NCBI RefSeq assembly: GCF_001446935.1
Contig: NZ_LKKK01000002.1
Span: 372,001 to 436,000 of the forward strand
DNA: 64,000 bases
Source: Pseudomonas sp. TTU2014-080ASC
GTDB lineage: Bacteria; Pseudomonadota; Gammaproteobacteria; Pseudomonadales; Pseudomonadaceae
Direction of reading: 5' to 3'
The notes under the pieces are model-generated. The model saw only the letters and a program-made list of their open reading frames with translations. It had not been told where the DNA came from and made no database searches. This document shows, one piece after another, positions 55,401 to 63,252 of the stretch. The translations under genes were made by a program, and so were the position numbers. Position 1 is the first letter of the stretch. Each line of letters starts with the position of its first letter.

Positions 55401-55738
55401 CGCCGGTCAGCACGCTCAACCGTGAAGCAGCGTTGCAGCGTTTGTTGGGCAACCAGCGTCTGTATGAGTCCCTGCTACAGCGCTTCGTTAACGACTACAG
55501 CAATGCCGTTGAGTTGCTGCAGGAGGTGCTGGAACAGGGCGATGAGGCGGCTGCAGTGGAACTGTGCCATCGCTTCAAGTCCGTAGCATCTACGGTGGGC
55601 GCAGACCGGCTTGCCGCTTTGCTTGAGGGCTTGGAGAAAGAGTTGCGCAACGGTCGCCTGCTTAATCACAACACCGACGGCATCGCTGGGGAGCTCGCGC
55701 GGGTGATCAACGAAGTCAAAGTGCAAGCGCCGGTTTAA
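52481..55738 (+). CDS. Hybrid sensor histidine kinase with two receivers and HPt
   Basis: 1085 residues. TM1 at about 8-27, a periplasmic sensor of about 250 residues, TM2 at about 286-305, a PAS-like domain, a coiled coil, then HisKA (His477, NMSHEIRSPLNAV), HATPase (DSGIGIP, FGGTGLGLAI), receiver 1 (Asp762 in ILDWDLPGMNP), receiver 2 (Asp891 in LMDVQMPGLDG) and a C-terminal HPt domain with His1030 in LCHRFKSVAS. This unorthodox layout resembles RocS, VieS and BvgS-type kinases, which pass phosphate through HPt to a separate regulator. The EAL regulator directly upstream is the obvious target. Confidence 0.93.
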   Translation: MPVPFKPVLAPLLAIVGLLVAAILTLKSSRDLQREVNFQRLDAYLIVVESLIKRWQGAHLGNVQGLSQLGLVERWAAEQLRRPLGEAYREGDYQQLRQLYLQQGYQGHALFDASLQLRDDSNYGVRQSIRIPQEALDVLSEAAREGQAISRPFPSPLPLLYGNQPQGTPMYLVCGQLSGEAREGILCLHFPQSQGIANLLDTLSNTGTSHVYAVEKNGKAFGEYASVTDFGLDDMSEGYREDLVVPGDRVIGRMLRWSEELQLGLVVETPMEDLYVAYFNNRRLALGLTLIAIMLIMALSWMAQRNRHRLASREAFFHQVLDQLPTQVRIRNLQGQMIMENNLARTAPPYTLSDLPLEDDNAALTPVNRAAWKLMRELLNGCTQASRKLLQGEYPASDFRAWQLVGFPIFGRRGQLKALGSLVIDETLPVRSERALRQLTSSLEHQVAERTAELALARDAAEAAAQAKADFLANMSHEIRSPLNAVVGLIHLAERNELEPGTRNYLRRILKSAQHLQELLNSVLDFSKLEAGKLQLEQVAFKPAHLLESVTDMLWEKAQNKRLDLICDLDPRLPEELYGDPLRISQILLNFADNAIKFTAVGVVVVRIRLEEQHDDCWQVCFEVQDSGIGIPQERLQDIFQPFEQLDSSTSRHFGGTGLGLAISAQLARLMGGKLQVRSEPRLGSLFALTLELQTRPEATAPSAPQPRALVVDGQAESREALSTRLQGLGLQVDEVASSCPASEHLKQAKAAGKPYELMILDWDLPGMNPLELLGWAEAEQVLEATRVVLVCPNDVRQQLTDQQLGQFAAVLEKPVSAERLSQLLQTGRAGEVHVSLHGRHVLLAENERINQEVACELLQALGVRVSLAVNGYEVLSCLEADSSIELILMDVQMPGLDGLQATQRLRQSHPNLPVIAITANSLSGDRERCLAVGMNDYLSKPINPNDLEKALRCWLNVARLTVPQAVAAKPKPAPVSTLNREAALQRLLGNQRLYESLLQRFVNDYSNAVELLQEVLEQGDEAAAVELCHRFKSVASTVGADRLAALLEGLEKELRNGRLLNHNTDGIAGELARVINEVKVQAPV

Positions 55739-55847
55739 GCCTGACCTCATTACGGTCGCCTTAGCCAGGTGTTGATTTACGTCCGCGTTGCCGGACATCG
55801 CCAGTGGCCAGCTGAACCGCGCAGGCCCTGGATGTGAGGTCTGATTG

Positions 55848-56183
55848 ATGCGCCAGCACCCCCGAATTACGTTCCGTTCACTGTTCAGAATCAAAGTCAG
55901 CCGGGCCGAAGATGACCAACTGATCGGCTATGTCGGTGATATCTCCGAAGGAGGCCTGCGTATGCTCGGTGACAGGCTGCTGGAGCCGGGAAGCGAACAC
56001 CATTTGCGTTTGCGTATGCGTGACCGTCACGGTGAAATGCGCCATGTGGATATTCAGGTGACCTGTCAGTGGTCTGCTGAAAACACCCGCACCGGACATA
56101 TTGAGTCCGGGCTGGCACTTAAAGGCGAGTCGGTAGCCTACAACCGCTTACTGGCGGATATGCGTTACAAGCCTGCGCGCTGA
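55848..56183 (+). CDS. PilZ-domain protein
   Basis: 111 residues from the ATG at 55848. RITFRSLFRI at residues 6-15 supplies the RxxxR motif, and DISEGGLRM (about residue 31) supplies the (D/N)xSxxG motif; both bind c-di-GMP in PilZ domains. It is a stand-alone domain with no partner region, so it probably acts by binding another protein. It lies 109 bp behind the hybrid kinase, either at the end of the same operon or with its own promoter, and would read out the c-di-GMP level set by the EAL regulator. Confidence 0.85.
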   Translation: MRQHPRITFRSLFRIKVSRAEDDQLIGYVGDISEGGLRMLGDRLLEPGSEHHLRLRMRDRHGEMRHVDIQVTCQWSAENTRTGHIESGLALKGESVAYNRLLADMRYKPAR

Positions 56184-56454
56184 GCTCACGCTTATTCCCC
56201 TTGTCGCTCTCTTCCCTTATCTGGTCCCGGAGGCTCTGCTGCGGGCGTCGGGGGTGCTTACTAAATTAATGAAGTACCCCTCAAACTGTGAACTTTTTGT
56301 GACTCGCTTCTATCCGGCGCACAGGTAAGATTGCTCAGGCATTAGTTGCATTTAAGCATCATCGCAATTTTGAGTATTGGTATTTGAGTACCGTCAATGA
56401 TTGCCTGCATTGCGGCAGGATGCTGCGGTGCACAGGCCATACAAGGAGGTAAAT

Positions 56455-57789
56455 GTGGTGAATGATGTGACGCCCAGCAGCCGTACTGGCGCAGAGATTG
56501 ATCTGCTGGCGCTGGCAGTGGCCTTATGGGGCAGCCGTTTTCTGATTTTGGGCGTAACCCTGGCCTGCGTGTTAGGGGCCTCGGTATACCTCTATACGGC
56601 ATTGCCTTATTACCAGGTCACCAGTGTTCTGCAGCCGCCGGTGATGAAGGCCCTTGATGAGCTAAACGGCACCAAGCTCTTTACCCTGACTCCGCAAGAG
56701 GCGCTTAACCGGGTTGGGACTGCGGTGTCTTCATGGGAAAACCGTTTGGCCTTTGCTCTGGCTAATAAAGAGCGTCTGAGTATTTTCAGCGACTCTGACG
56801 GTTCATTCGAACAGGCTTTTGAGCGTTTTAGTGCTGAGGCCTTTAAAGTCAGCCAACCGGATCCGAGAAAAGACACGCCATTGTCGCCCTTTATCGGATT
56901 GTCTTTTACCTACCCTGTAACCATGGATGGGGCCAGTTATACCAACGATTTTATCCAGTTCGCGATGGCCCGGGAGCGGCAGAGGCTTGAGGATGATTTC
57001 AACGCAGTGGTGGCCAACCGGCTGGCTGTGCTTGAGCGTCAAATCAGCTCGTACAGGGCGTCTTACACCACCGAGAAAGAATCTCGCATCGCGGCGTTGC
57101 TGGAGAATGACTCCCTTAGGGCGGCCCGACTCAAGGATGAGCTTGCCGCGCTGCGGCAAATGCTGCTGACACGTCGCAATAACCGTATTGCGGCTTTGGA
57201 CGAGAACATTGCCATCGCCAAAGCGCTGAATATCCACAAACCCACCCACCCGACATCTCTGGGCGATGCTGAGCGTGTGGCGCAAGGCAGCATCATTCGC
57301 ACTGAGGTGAACACTCATGACACGCCGCTTTACTTCATGGGCACCGAAGCCCTTGAAGCCGAACGCAACACCTTGAGCAAGCGCCGATCTGATGATTTTA
57401 CCGAGCCCCGGATTGCCGAAATCCAGAAAGAGCTGCGTCTGTTGCAAAGCAATCGTGAGGTTGAAGTGCTGAGCAGTCGTAAGAACGACGACCTGTTCCT
57501 CAAAAGACTGGCCCGCAGCCGGGAAGAACAAGCGCGTCTGCAAGCGTTGAGTGTTGATTTCAGCAACTTGCAGTTGGCCACGGTGGATCGCTTAGCCAGT
57601 CAGCCGCTTACACCTGTGGGGCCGAGAAGGTTGCTGGTGCTGGCGATCGCCGGAGTTCTGGGGGGCATGCTCGGGGTTATGCTGGCCTTGGTGCGGGCTT
57701 TCCTACGGCAAACTCCGCAAGCCAAGGTACTGATCAGCTTTGAGCCAAAACCCGAACTGGTCGATTTGCCCCGGGCTGTGGTCGGTTAA
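56455..57789 (+). CDS. Wzz-type polysaccharide chain-length protein (orphan)
   Basis: 444 residues starting at GTG 56455 (GTG 56458 is equally possible) behind a strong AAGGAGG; longer frames to 56401 would put that site inside the gene. TM1 at about 30-50 (LALAVALWGSRFLILGVTLAC), a long periplasmic part rich in coiled coil (about residues 165-395), then the Wzz-type proline motif LTPVGPRR and TM2 (LLVLAIAGVLGGMLGVMLAL). No kinase domain. Such proteins set O-antigen or capsule length with Wzy, but no polysaccharide genes are nearby. What it regulates is unknown. Confidence 0.82.
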   Translation: MVNDVTPSSRTGAEIDLLALAVALWGSRFLILGVTLACVLGASVYLYTALPYYQVTSVLQPPVMKALDELNGTKLFTLTPQEALNRVGTAVSSWENRLAFALANKERLSIFSDSDGSFEQAFERFSAEAFKVSQPDPRKDTPLSPFIGLSFTYPVTMDGASYTNDFIQFAMARERQRLEDDFNAVVANRLAVLERQISSYRASYTTEKESRIAALLENDSLRAARLKDELAALRQMLLTRRNNRIAALDENIAIAKALNIHKPTHPTSLGDAERVAQGSIIRTEVNTHDTPLYFMGTEALEAERNTLSKRRSDDFTEPRIAEIQKELRLLQSNREVEVLSSRKNDDLFLKRLARSREEQARLQALSVDFSNLQLATVDRLASQPLTPVGPRRLLVLAIAGVLGGMLGVMLALVRAFLRQTPQAKVLISFEPKPELVDLPRAVVG

Positions 57790-57796
57790 GTGTGGG

Positions 57797-57823
57797 CCAC
57801 GTACCTGCCGGGCAGGTACGTGG
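57797..57823. terminator. Hairpin between convergent wzz-like and flhA genes
   Basis: CCACGTACCTGCC-G-GGCAGGTACGTGG, perfect 13-bp arms in a 36-bp convergent gap. No T-run on either side; it probably blocks or ends transcription from both sides. Confidence 0.7.
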
Positions 57824-57825
57824 GA

Positions 57826-59922
57826 TCACCCCAGCGTACCAATGATGTTGACCCCCACCCGTTCTGGGATTTCGTTCTGGGACAGCACGTGTAAACCGGG
57901 GCTGAAGACCCGGGCGTAGCGGGCCAGCAACGGGCGCAGCTGCGGCATCACGGTGAGGATCGGTGGGTGGCCTTCCTTGCGCAGCTTCTCCTTCACCGCC
58001 GGCATGCTGTTCTGCAATTGGTTAAGCAGGTTTGGTTCTACCGGAATGTTGTCCAGGCTCACCGGGCCGGATTGCTGGGCAATGGCCAGGGCGCTGAGCA
58101 GGGTGTTTTCCAGAGCATTTTCCAGAATAAACACCGCCAGCTCCTGCCGGTCTCCGGCAATCCCGGCGACGATGGTGCGGCGCAGGGCGTAGCGCACATC
58201 GGAAGCGAGCAGCACCGGGTCTTTGGTCGCTTCGCTGGCCTCTAACAGGGTGGTGGCGATAGTGACGATATCTTTTAGCGATACCTGCTCCTGCAACAGA
58301 TGGCGGTACACGCGGTGCTGTTGGGTGTAGGTCAGCTGCTGTTTAAGGCTTTCCGCCAGTTTTGGTGATTGCAGTTGCAGGCGTTGCATCAGATGGTCGA
58401 CGTCTTCGTGCTTAAACACTTCCGGCAGGTTTTCGCGGATCACCTTATTCAGGTGGGTGGCGATCACACTAGCGCAGTCGATGACCTGATAACCGAGGTT
58501 TAGGGCACGGGATTTGTCTTCCGGCATGATCCACACCACTTGCATGTTGTAAGCCGGATCGATACCGAGAATGCCGTCAATTTCGCCGTACAGCTCCGGC
58601 GATGGAATGGCCATCAGGCGGTCAGCGTGCAGCTCGGCACCGTCAACGCGCTCGCCGCTGAGGTAGATGCTGTATTGCGAGGCCTTTAGGCGCAGGCTGT
58701 CACGGATCTGGATTTCCGGCAGGAGGAAGCCGAGGCTTTCCGACAGGGTCTGACGCACGCCGCGTACACGTTGCGTGAGCGGAGCACCGGAGGCTTCGTT
58801 GACCAGACCGACCAGCTTGTAGCCCAGTGAAACGGACAGCCGCTCCACCATCGGAATATCTTCCCAGGCCAGACTCTGCGCGCGCTCCTGCTCCATCGCC
58901 TTGCCGATAGCCTGCACTTCCTTAAGGCTTGCTGCCTCTGTCGGTGGCGCGTTGCGTGAGGATATCCAGCCAATCAGTCCCGCCAATGCAGCAAAGCCGA
59001 AGAAGGCCAGATGCGGCATGCCCGGTACGCTGCCAAGCACCACCAGAATGCCGGCTACGGTGTAGAGCAGACTCGGCGAGGCGAGCATCTGCTTTTGCAC
59101 CTGCTCGGTGATCTCGGCGGACTCATTGACCCGGGTGACAATGATGGCGGCAGCCGTGGCCAGCAACAGTCCCGGAATTTGCGCAACCAGGCCGTCACCG
59201 ATGGTCAGCAGGGCGTACTGGCGGAAGGCATCGCCTGCGCTCATGTCGTGGGCAAATACACCGATAGCAAAGCCGCCGAACATACTCACCAGCAGAATCA
59301 GAATGCCGGCGATGGCGTCGCCGCGAACGAACTTGGAAGCCCCGTCCATAGCGCCGTAAAAGTCGGCTTCCTTGGCCACTTCCTGGCGCCGCAGTTTGGC
59401 TTCTTCGGGGCCAATCAGACCGCCATTGAGGTCGGCATCAATCGCCATCTGCTTACCGGGCAGGGCGTCCAGGGTGAAGCGCGCACCGACTTCGGAAATC
59501 CGCTCGCCACCTTTGGTGATCACGATGAAGTTAACGATCATCAGGATCACGAACACCACCAGGCCGACGATAAAGTTGCCGCCGATTACCACTTCACCGA
59601 AGGCTTCGATCACCTTACCCGCCGCGCCAGTGCCGGTATGGCCTTCAAGCAGGACGATCCGTGTGGAGGCGACGTTCAGGCACAAGCGCAGCAGCGTGGT
59701 GACCAGAATCACCGTCGGGAACAGAGAAAAGTCCAGCGGGCTCTTAGCCGAGACGCTGACCAGCACAATCAACACCGCCAGGCTGATGTTGAAGGTGAAC
59801 AGGATGTCCAGCAGCAGCGGTGGCAGCGGCAGGATGATCATCGCCAGAACGGAGAGGATCAGGATCGGTATACCGATGCGGCCGCTGCGGAAGGTCGGCG
59901 CGATTTGTTGCAGTAAGTTCAT
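57826..59922 (-). CDS. flhA: Flagellar export gate protein FlhA (second-type system)
   Basis: 698 residues. Eight N-terminal membrane helices (to about residue 325) and a large cytoplasmic domain. The FHIPEP-family signature region TLLRLCLNVASTRIVLLEGH and EVAKEADFYGAMDGASKFVRGDA, with ISEVGARFTLDALPGKQMAIDADLN, are clearly flagellar rather than injectisome type. It forms the export gate ring that docks chaperone-substrate complexes. It is the last gene of a seven-gene block, two bases after flhB. In polar Pseudomonas loci flhA is followed by flhF and fleN; here it ends the block. Confidence 0.93.
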   Translation of the reverse strand: MNLLQQIAPTFRSGRIGIPILILSVLAMIILPLPPLLLDILFTFNISLAVLIVLVSVSAKSPLDFSLFPTVILVTTLLRLCLNVASTRIVLLEGHTGTGAAGKVIEAFGEVVIGGNFIVGLVVFVILMIVNFIVITKGGERISEVGARFTLDALPGKQMAIDADLNGGLIGPEEAKLRRQEVAKEADFYGAMDGASKFVRGDAIAGILILLVSMFGGFAIGVFAHDMSAGDAFRQYALLTIGDGLVAQIPGLLLATAAAIIVTRVNESAEITEQVQKQMLASPSLLYTVAGILVVLGSVPGMPHLAFFGFAALAGLIGWISSRNAPPTEAASLKEVQAIGKAMEQERAQSLAWEDIPMVERLSVSLGYKLVGLVNEASGAPLTQRVRGVRQTLSESLGFLLPEIQIRDSLRLKASQYSIYLSGERVDGAELHADRLMAIPSPELYGEIDGILGIDPAYNMQVVWIMPEDKSRALNLGYQVIDCASVIATHLNKVIRENLPEVFKHEDVDHLMQRLQLQSPKLAESLKQQLTYTQQHRVYRHLLQEQVSLKDIVTIATTLLEASEATKDPVLLASDVRYALRRTIVAGIAGDRQELAVFILENALENTLLSALAIAQQSGPVSLDNIPVEPNLLNQLQNSMPAVKEKLRKEGHPPILTVMPQLRPLLARYARVFSPGLHVLSQNEIPERVGVNIIGTLG

Positions 59923-59924
59923 GC

Positions 59925-61064
59925 TCAGGCCCTGTTCGCCAGACTGTCGGGGATTGGGAGGTTGTCGCTCAGTACCGGTTTGCTTCTGCGCCCCTGACGC
60001 CAGGCCTTGAGCTGCAGAACGTAAGTCAGTACATGGGCCACTGCGGTATACAGCGGCGTGGGAATCTGTTGATTAACCTGGGTGGTGTAGTAGACCGCGC
60101 GCGCCAAAGGCGGCACTTCGATTACATCCAGGCTGTGCTTTGCAGCCATCTGTTTCATGAATTGCGCAGTCTCATCCACGCCTTTGGCCAGCACGAACGG
60201 CGCTTCGGCCTTTTTCGTGTCGTATTTCAGCGCCACGGCGTAATGGGTCGGGTTGGTGATGATCACATCAGCGTCTTTGATCACCTTGCTGATCTGCCGT
60301 TGCAGCATTTGCCGTTGCAGCTGCTTGATGCGTGCCTTCACTTCCGGGCGGCCTTCCTGGTTTTTGTGTTCTTCCTTGCGCTCCTGTTTGGTCATGCGCA
60401 TTTTTTTCAGGAACAGAAAACGCTGCAGCGGGATGTCGATAAACGAGAACACCACGAAGATCACCAGCATCACCAGAATCAGGTCGAAGGCCAGGCCGAA
60501 CGCAGCCTGCAAGGCTTGAGTGACGCTGCTGCGTTGCAGTGCCATGAATTCCGGTATGGCATTACGGATCAGCAGATAGCCGGCCAGCAGCACGACAAAA
60601 ATCTTCAGGATCGACTTGAGCAGATCGGTCCAGTTTTGTGCCGAAAAAATCCGCCCCAGCCCGGTAATCGGATTGAGTTTGCTCAGCTGCGGGGTAAAGT
60701 TTTTCGAGGCAAACACCCATCCTCCGGGGAACAGTGACAGGGCGATCACCAGCAAGCTGGTCAGCAACAGCGGGGCGAGGAGCTTGATAAAGGCGATCAC
60801 GTTGTAGCCGAGCAGGGTTGGCAGATCGTCGAGGCCGATCTCGCTGTGATCAAACTGGATGTACGAGAGACGGAAGATGTCGTTCAGACCCTCCAGAAAC
60901 ATCCCGGCGCTGAATTTGAGAATGAACAGCGTGGCGATCAGCGAGACGGTGGTGGCGACATCTTTGGAGCGGGCAACCTGGCCGTCCTGCTTGCTCTTAC
61001 GCAGCTTCTGCTCGGAGGCCTCTTCGGTTTTTTCCTGACTGCTGTTCTGCTCAGCCACGGGCAC
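59925..61064 (-). CDS. flhB: Flagellar export switch protein FlhB
   Basis: 379 residues starting at GTG. EKTEEASEQKLRKSKQDGQVARSKDV at the start, four membrane helices, then the cytoplasmic domain with the self-cleavage site NPTH in VIITNPTHYAVALKYD (about residue 270). It switches export from rod/hook to filament proteins. It overlaps fliR by 14 bp. Confidence 0.95.
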   Translation of the reverse strand: MPVAEQNSSQEKTEEASEQKLRKSKQDGQVARSKDVATTVSLIATLFILKFSAGMFLEGLNDIFRLSYIQFDHSEIGLDDLPTLLGYNVIAFIKLLAPLLLTSLLVIALSLFPGGWVFASKNFTPQLSKLNPITGLGRIFSAQNWTDLLKSILKIFVVLLAGYLLIRNAIPEFMALQRSSVTQALQAAFGLAFDLILVMLVIFVVFSFIDIPLQRFLFLKKMRMTKQERKEEHKNQEGRPEVKARIKQLQRQMLQRQISKVIKDADVIITNPTHYAVALKYDTKKAEAPFVLAKGVDETAQFMKQMAAKHSLDVIEVPPLARAVYYTTQVNQQIPTPLYTAVAHVLTYVLQLKAWRQGRRSKPVLSDNLPIPDSLANRA

Positions 61065-61851
61065 CCTCCCGCAGGATCACGCCAATGTCATGCAACAGTT
61101 CGCGGCTCAGATGCAGGTAGTTCTCCGGCAGCGAAGGAAAGGTCAGATACAGGCACAGCAAGCCCATCAAAATGCTCAGAGGAAAACCCAGGGAGAACAG
61201 GTTCATCGCCGGGGAAATCCGGTTGAGCAGGCCAAAACAGAATTGCACCAAGGTCAGGCAGAACACGATGGGCAGGCTTACCAGCACTGCGGCGGCCAAG
61301 ACCCAGGCGAAAGCGTCGATAAAGCTGCTCAGACTCAGGTAATGCAGCCCGCTGCCCACCGGCCAATAGGTGAAGCTCTGATACAGCACGCTGACCGTGA
61401 CCAGATGGCCGTCGACAGCCAGAAACATCAGGATCAGGGCGAGGAAGTACACCTGATACAGAATCGATGACGAAGACACGCCGTTCAGCGGGTCGTTGAA
61501 GCGCGCCATGCTCATGCCCATCTGGGTTGAGATCACCTCACCGACCAGAGTGAAGACGGTGAACACCAGTTGCAGCATCAGCCCCAGAATCATGCCGAAA
61601 ATGATCTGCTCCAGCGTGGTAAAAACGCCTTTCAGGGTCAGCGGATCAATCAGTGGCATCTCCGGCAGGGCAGCGCCCAGAGCTGCGGTCAGCGCCAGGG
61701 CCAGCAGCACGCGCAGGCGAATGGAGAGGGCCTTGTGGTTGAACAGCGGAGCCATGCTCATGACGGCCATGATCCGGCAGAACGGCCACCAGTAGGCTTG
61801 CAGATTGGTCAGGTAGGTGCTGGCGTGCAGCAAGGCGTCTTGGCTGGGCAT
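61051..61851 (-). CDS. fliR: Flagellar export protein FliR
   Basis: 266 residues from the ATG at the complement of 61849-61851; a longer frame to 61935 would lie inside fliQ. Six membrane helices, with the family segments ALTAALGAALPEMPLIDP, EIIFG-like LEQIIFGMILGLMLQLVF, and GEVISTQMGMSMARFNDPLNG. It forms the core export channel with FliP and FliQ. It lies 4 bp behind fliQ. Confidence 0.93.
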   Translation of the reverse strand: MPSQDALLHASTYLTNLQAYWWPFCRIMAVMSMAPLFNHKALSIRLRVLLALALTAALGAALPEMPLIDPLTLKGVFTTLEQIIFGMILGLMLQLVFTVFTLVGEVISTQMGMSMARFNDPLNGVSSSSILYQVYFLALILMFLAVDGHLVTVSVLYQSFTYWPVGSGLHYLSLSSFIDAFAWVLAAAVLVSLPIVFCLTLVQFCFGLLNRISPAMNLFSLGFPLSILMGLLCLYLTFPSLPENYLHLSRELLHDIGVILREGARG

Positions 61852-61855
61852 GGGA

Positions 61856-62128
61856 TCAGCCGACCAAATGGCCCGCCTGCTGGAAGGTTTCGATAAACAG
61901 CTCACTGAGCGTGCGCAGAATCCAGTGTCCGGCAAACAGCAACATGCCTAAGGTGATGAGCAGACGCGGCAGGAAGCTCAGCATCTGTTCGTTGATCTGC
62001 GTGGCAGCCTGGAAAATGCTCACAATCAGGCCGCCAAGCAGGCTCGGCACCACCAGAATGCAGACGATCAGCCCGGCGATATAAATGGCGTTGGCAATCA
62101 GCGCAGCAGCGTATTCAGGCGTCAGCAT
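61856..62128 (-). CDS. fliQ: Flagellar export protein FliQ
   Basis: 90 residues with two membrane helices. VVPSLLGGLIVSIFQAATQINEQMLSFLPRLLI matches the FliQ signature. It is a part of the FliPQR export gate, 9 bp behind fliP. Confidence 0.95.
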   Translation of the reverse strand: MLTPEYAAALIANAIYIAGLIVCILVVPSLLGGLIVSIFQAATQINEQMLSFLPRLLITLGMLLFAGHWILRTLSELFIETFQQAGHLVG

Positions 62129-62137
62129 GATCGTTCT

Positions 62138-62893
62138 CTAGTAGGCCTGAATGCTGGTGCTTAGGGTGCCGACCAGCAGTGCCCAGCCGTCCACCAACAC
62201 GAACACCATCAGCTTGAATGGCAGTGAGATCATCATTGGCGAGAGCATCATCATACCCATCGCCATCAGCACGCTGGCCACCACCAGATCGATCACCAGA
62301 AACGGCACAAAGATCATGAAGCCGAGCTGGAAGGCGGTCTTCAGCTCGCTCAGGACAAAGGCTGGCAGTAGCAGAGAAAAGTCCAGGTCTTTGAGGTCAT
62401 CGGGCATGGTTTCACCAGCCAGATCGACCATGGTCTGCAGCGAGTTCTTGCTGGTTTGCGCCAGCATAAACTCACTGATGATGGATTTACCGGCCGCCAG
62501 CCCCTGCTCAAGGCTGATTTCATCGGCTTCAAACGGTTGGTAAGCCTCGGTGTACATCTCTTGCCACACCGGGCGCATCACCAGCAGGGTCAGGCACAGA
62601 GCAATGCCGATCAGAATCTGGTTGGGTGGGCTCTGTTGCAGACCAATGGCCTGACGCAGAATCGCCAGCACGATGATGAAGCGGGTGAAGCAGGTCATCA
62701 TCATCAACATGGCCGGCAGAAAGCCCAGCAGCGTCATCACCAGCAGAATCTGCAGTTTGACACTCAGGGTCTGGCCGTTAGCCGTGTCATTGAAGTTGAA
62801 CAAAGTGATGTCGCCGCCAGCAGCTTGGGCCAGCACCGGGCAGCACAGCCCCGCGAGCAACAGACCAATGCGCGACAGGCGACTCATGTTCAT
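62138..62893 (-). CDS. fliP: Flagellar export protein FliP
   Basis: 251 residues with a cleavable signal (CPVLAQAAG, about residue 25) as usual for FliP, then LVMTLLGFLPAMLMMMTCFTRFIIVLAILRQAIG and FVLSELKTAFQLGFMIFVPFLVIDLVVASVLMAMGMMML. It directly follows fliN with a 4-bp overlap; fliO, which lies between them in polar systems, is absent. Confidence 0.95.
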   Translation of the reverse strand: MNMSRLSRIGLLLAGLCCPVLAQAAGGDITLFNFNDTANGQTLSVKLQILLVMTLLGFLPAMLMMMTCFTRFIIVLAILRQAIGLQQSPPNQILIGIALCLTLLVMRPVWQEMYTEAYQPFEADEISLEQGLAAGKSIISEFMLAQTSKNSLQTMVDLAGETMPDDLKDLDFSLLLPAFVLSELKTAFQLGFMIFVPFLVIDLVVASVLMAMGMMMLSPMMISLPFKLMVFVLVDGWALLVGTLSTSIQAY

Positions 62894-63252
62894 GCGCCCA
62901 GTTTGCTCAGGCCGTCGCCGGCCAGTTCGACCACGCGCAGGCCGTAATTGCCGTTCATCACGACCACTTCGGCGCGGGCGAACAGTGCGCCATTGACCTT
63001 CACGTCCAGCGGCTCGCCGGCCAGCTTGTCGAGTGCAATTACGCTGCCGGCATCCACGTCCATCAGCTCCTGCAGGGAGACTTCGGTGGAGGCGACTTCC
63101 AGGGTGACGTTGACCGGAATCTTGCCGAAGAAGCTCAGGTCCTGATGCGGCTGTAGCGGGGCAGCGCTTTCGCTCTGCTCGGTTTCCATCAGGCCGAGAC
63201 TGCCTTCATTGATCAGGCTGTCGAAATCGTTATCGGAAATAGGGCTGCTCAT
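62890..63252 (-). CDS. fliN: Flagellar motor switch protein FliN
   Basis: 120 residues. A variable N-terminal part (about 40 residues) precedes the SpoA domain: FFGKIPVNVTLEVASTEVSLQELMDVDAGSVIALDKLAGEPLDVKVNGALFARAEVVVMNGNYGLRV. It forms the rim of the C-ring. It overlaps fliM and fliP by 4 bp each. Confidence 0.93.
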   Translation of the reverse strand: MSSPISDNDFDSLINEGSLGLMETEQSESAAPLQPHQDLSFFGKIPVNVTLEVASTEVSLQELMDVDAGSVIALDKLAGEPLDVKVNGALFARAEVVVMNGNYGLRVVELAGDGLSKLGA

